Source: Planctomycetaceae bacterium (lineage in GTDB: Bacteria > Planctomycetota > Planctomycetia > Planctomycetales > Planctomycetaceae). From it: a stretch of DNA of 64,000 bases. This document shows positions 63,940 through 64,000 of this stretch, piece after piece. The notes beneath the pieces were generated by a model that did not search any database, was not told the DNA's origin, and saw only the letters and a program-made list of their open reading frames with translations. The first letter of the stretch is position 1; each line of letters opens with the position of its first letter. The translations under genes and the position numbers were made by a program. The DNA lies in contig JAQWSQ010000017.1 in NCBI GenBank assembly GCA_029243145.1, positions 1 to 64,000 on the forward strand, written 5' to 3'.

Positions 63940-64000
63940 CTACTTCCGGATCGACAAGCGTTCGAGGATTTCCTGATACTTTTCCAGATCTTTGCTTTTC
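63940..64000 (-). CDS. rpsO: Ribosomal protein S15, 3' end only
   Basis: The last 19 codons and TAG stop of a minus-strand gene lie at the window edge. They encode KDLEKYQEILERLSIRK, the well-known C-terminus of S15, which binds 16S rRNA early in 30S assembly. The position upstream of pnp is the conserved rpsO-pnp order. Confidence 0.9.
   Translation of the reverse strand, partial: KSKDLEKYQEILERLSIRK

Noticed and set aside
1-64000. CRISPR arrays, tRNA, rRNA or prophage
   Set aside because: No regular direct repeats with spacers, no tRNA cloverleaf-like segment, no integrase or phage structural gene was found by eye.

Overview
The window looks like chromosomal DNA of a planctomycete (Planctomycetota, probably a Planctomycetaceae-type genus; the genus is not determined). 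This rests on family content: a DUF1559 type II pseudopilin with an H-X9-DG tail, DUF1080 / 3-keto-disaccharide hydrolase proteins, two PEP-CTERM proteins, a secreted formylglycine-type sulfatase, a Hanks-type kinase, an N,N-dimethylformamidase-beta-like secreted protein, an EboE-like TIM barrel, a RAYT gene with REP hairpins, and many lipoproteins of lineage-specific type. Gene density is moderate, both strands are used, and no rRNA, tRNA, CRISPR array or prophage was seen.

Layout. 1-6.1 kb: a cut-off gene, a polytopic membrane protein with an in-frame amber codon, a lipoprotein, a Ser/Thr kinase, a right-handed beta-helix protein and a frameshifted GlsB/YeaQ-like gene. 6.2-10.2 kb (minus): two tandem SGNH-like membrane-anchored proteins (the second frameshifted at a CAAT repeat) with an AlgI-type MBOAT acyltransferase, probably a surface-polysaccharide acetylation set. 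10.2-17.3 kb: PEP-CTERM proteins (one with an in-frame amber), an ACT-domain protein, a gluzincin-type protease, a DMFase-like protein and EboE-like protein. 17.5-19.9 kb: ECF sigma factor, anti-sigma factor and a third membrane protein in one operon. 20-23.1 kb: secreted LamG/DUF1080-type proteins, DUF1559 pseudopilin and a small lipoprotein.

23.4-36.3 kb is the main functional block: a Tad/Flp (type IVc) pilus locus with two CpaF-type ATPases (one stand-alone, one with an N-terminal FHA domain), Flp pilin, second pilin, A24 prepilin peptidase, three TadE/TadG-like pseudopilins, CpaB/RcpC, TadB, TadC and a second FHA protein. No secretin or CpaE/TadZ gene is present in the window.

36-49.6 kb: EamA transporter, SEC-C/TPR protein, RibD, sulfatase, GAPDH, a sugar-nucleotidyltransferase-like protein, a broken RAYT bracketed by REP hairpins, a sulfite-oxidase-type molybdoenzyme, and a RimB-RimK pair. 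49.6-64 kb: a TPR protein split by an in-frame stop, a divergently arranged TolC / membrane-fusion / RND efflux system, a CIA30-like protein, an NtrC-type regulator with its soluble histidine kinase, PNPase, and the 3' end of rpsO.

Two cross-cutting observations stand out. First, six otherwise well-conserved reading frames each carry a single lesion (three TAG, one TAA, two frameshifts), although TAG is an ordinary stop in at least nine intact genes here. Second, REP hairpins with compensatory stem changes occur around the RAYT remnant and again about 23 kb away just upstream of the first cpaF.
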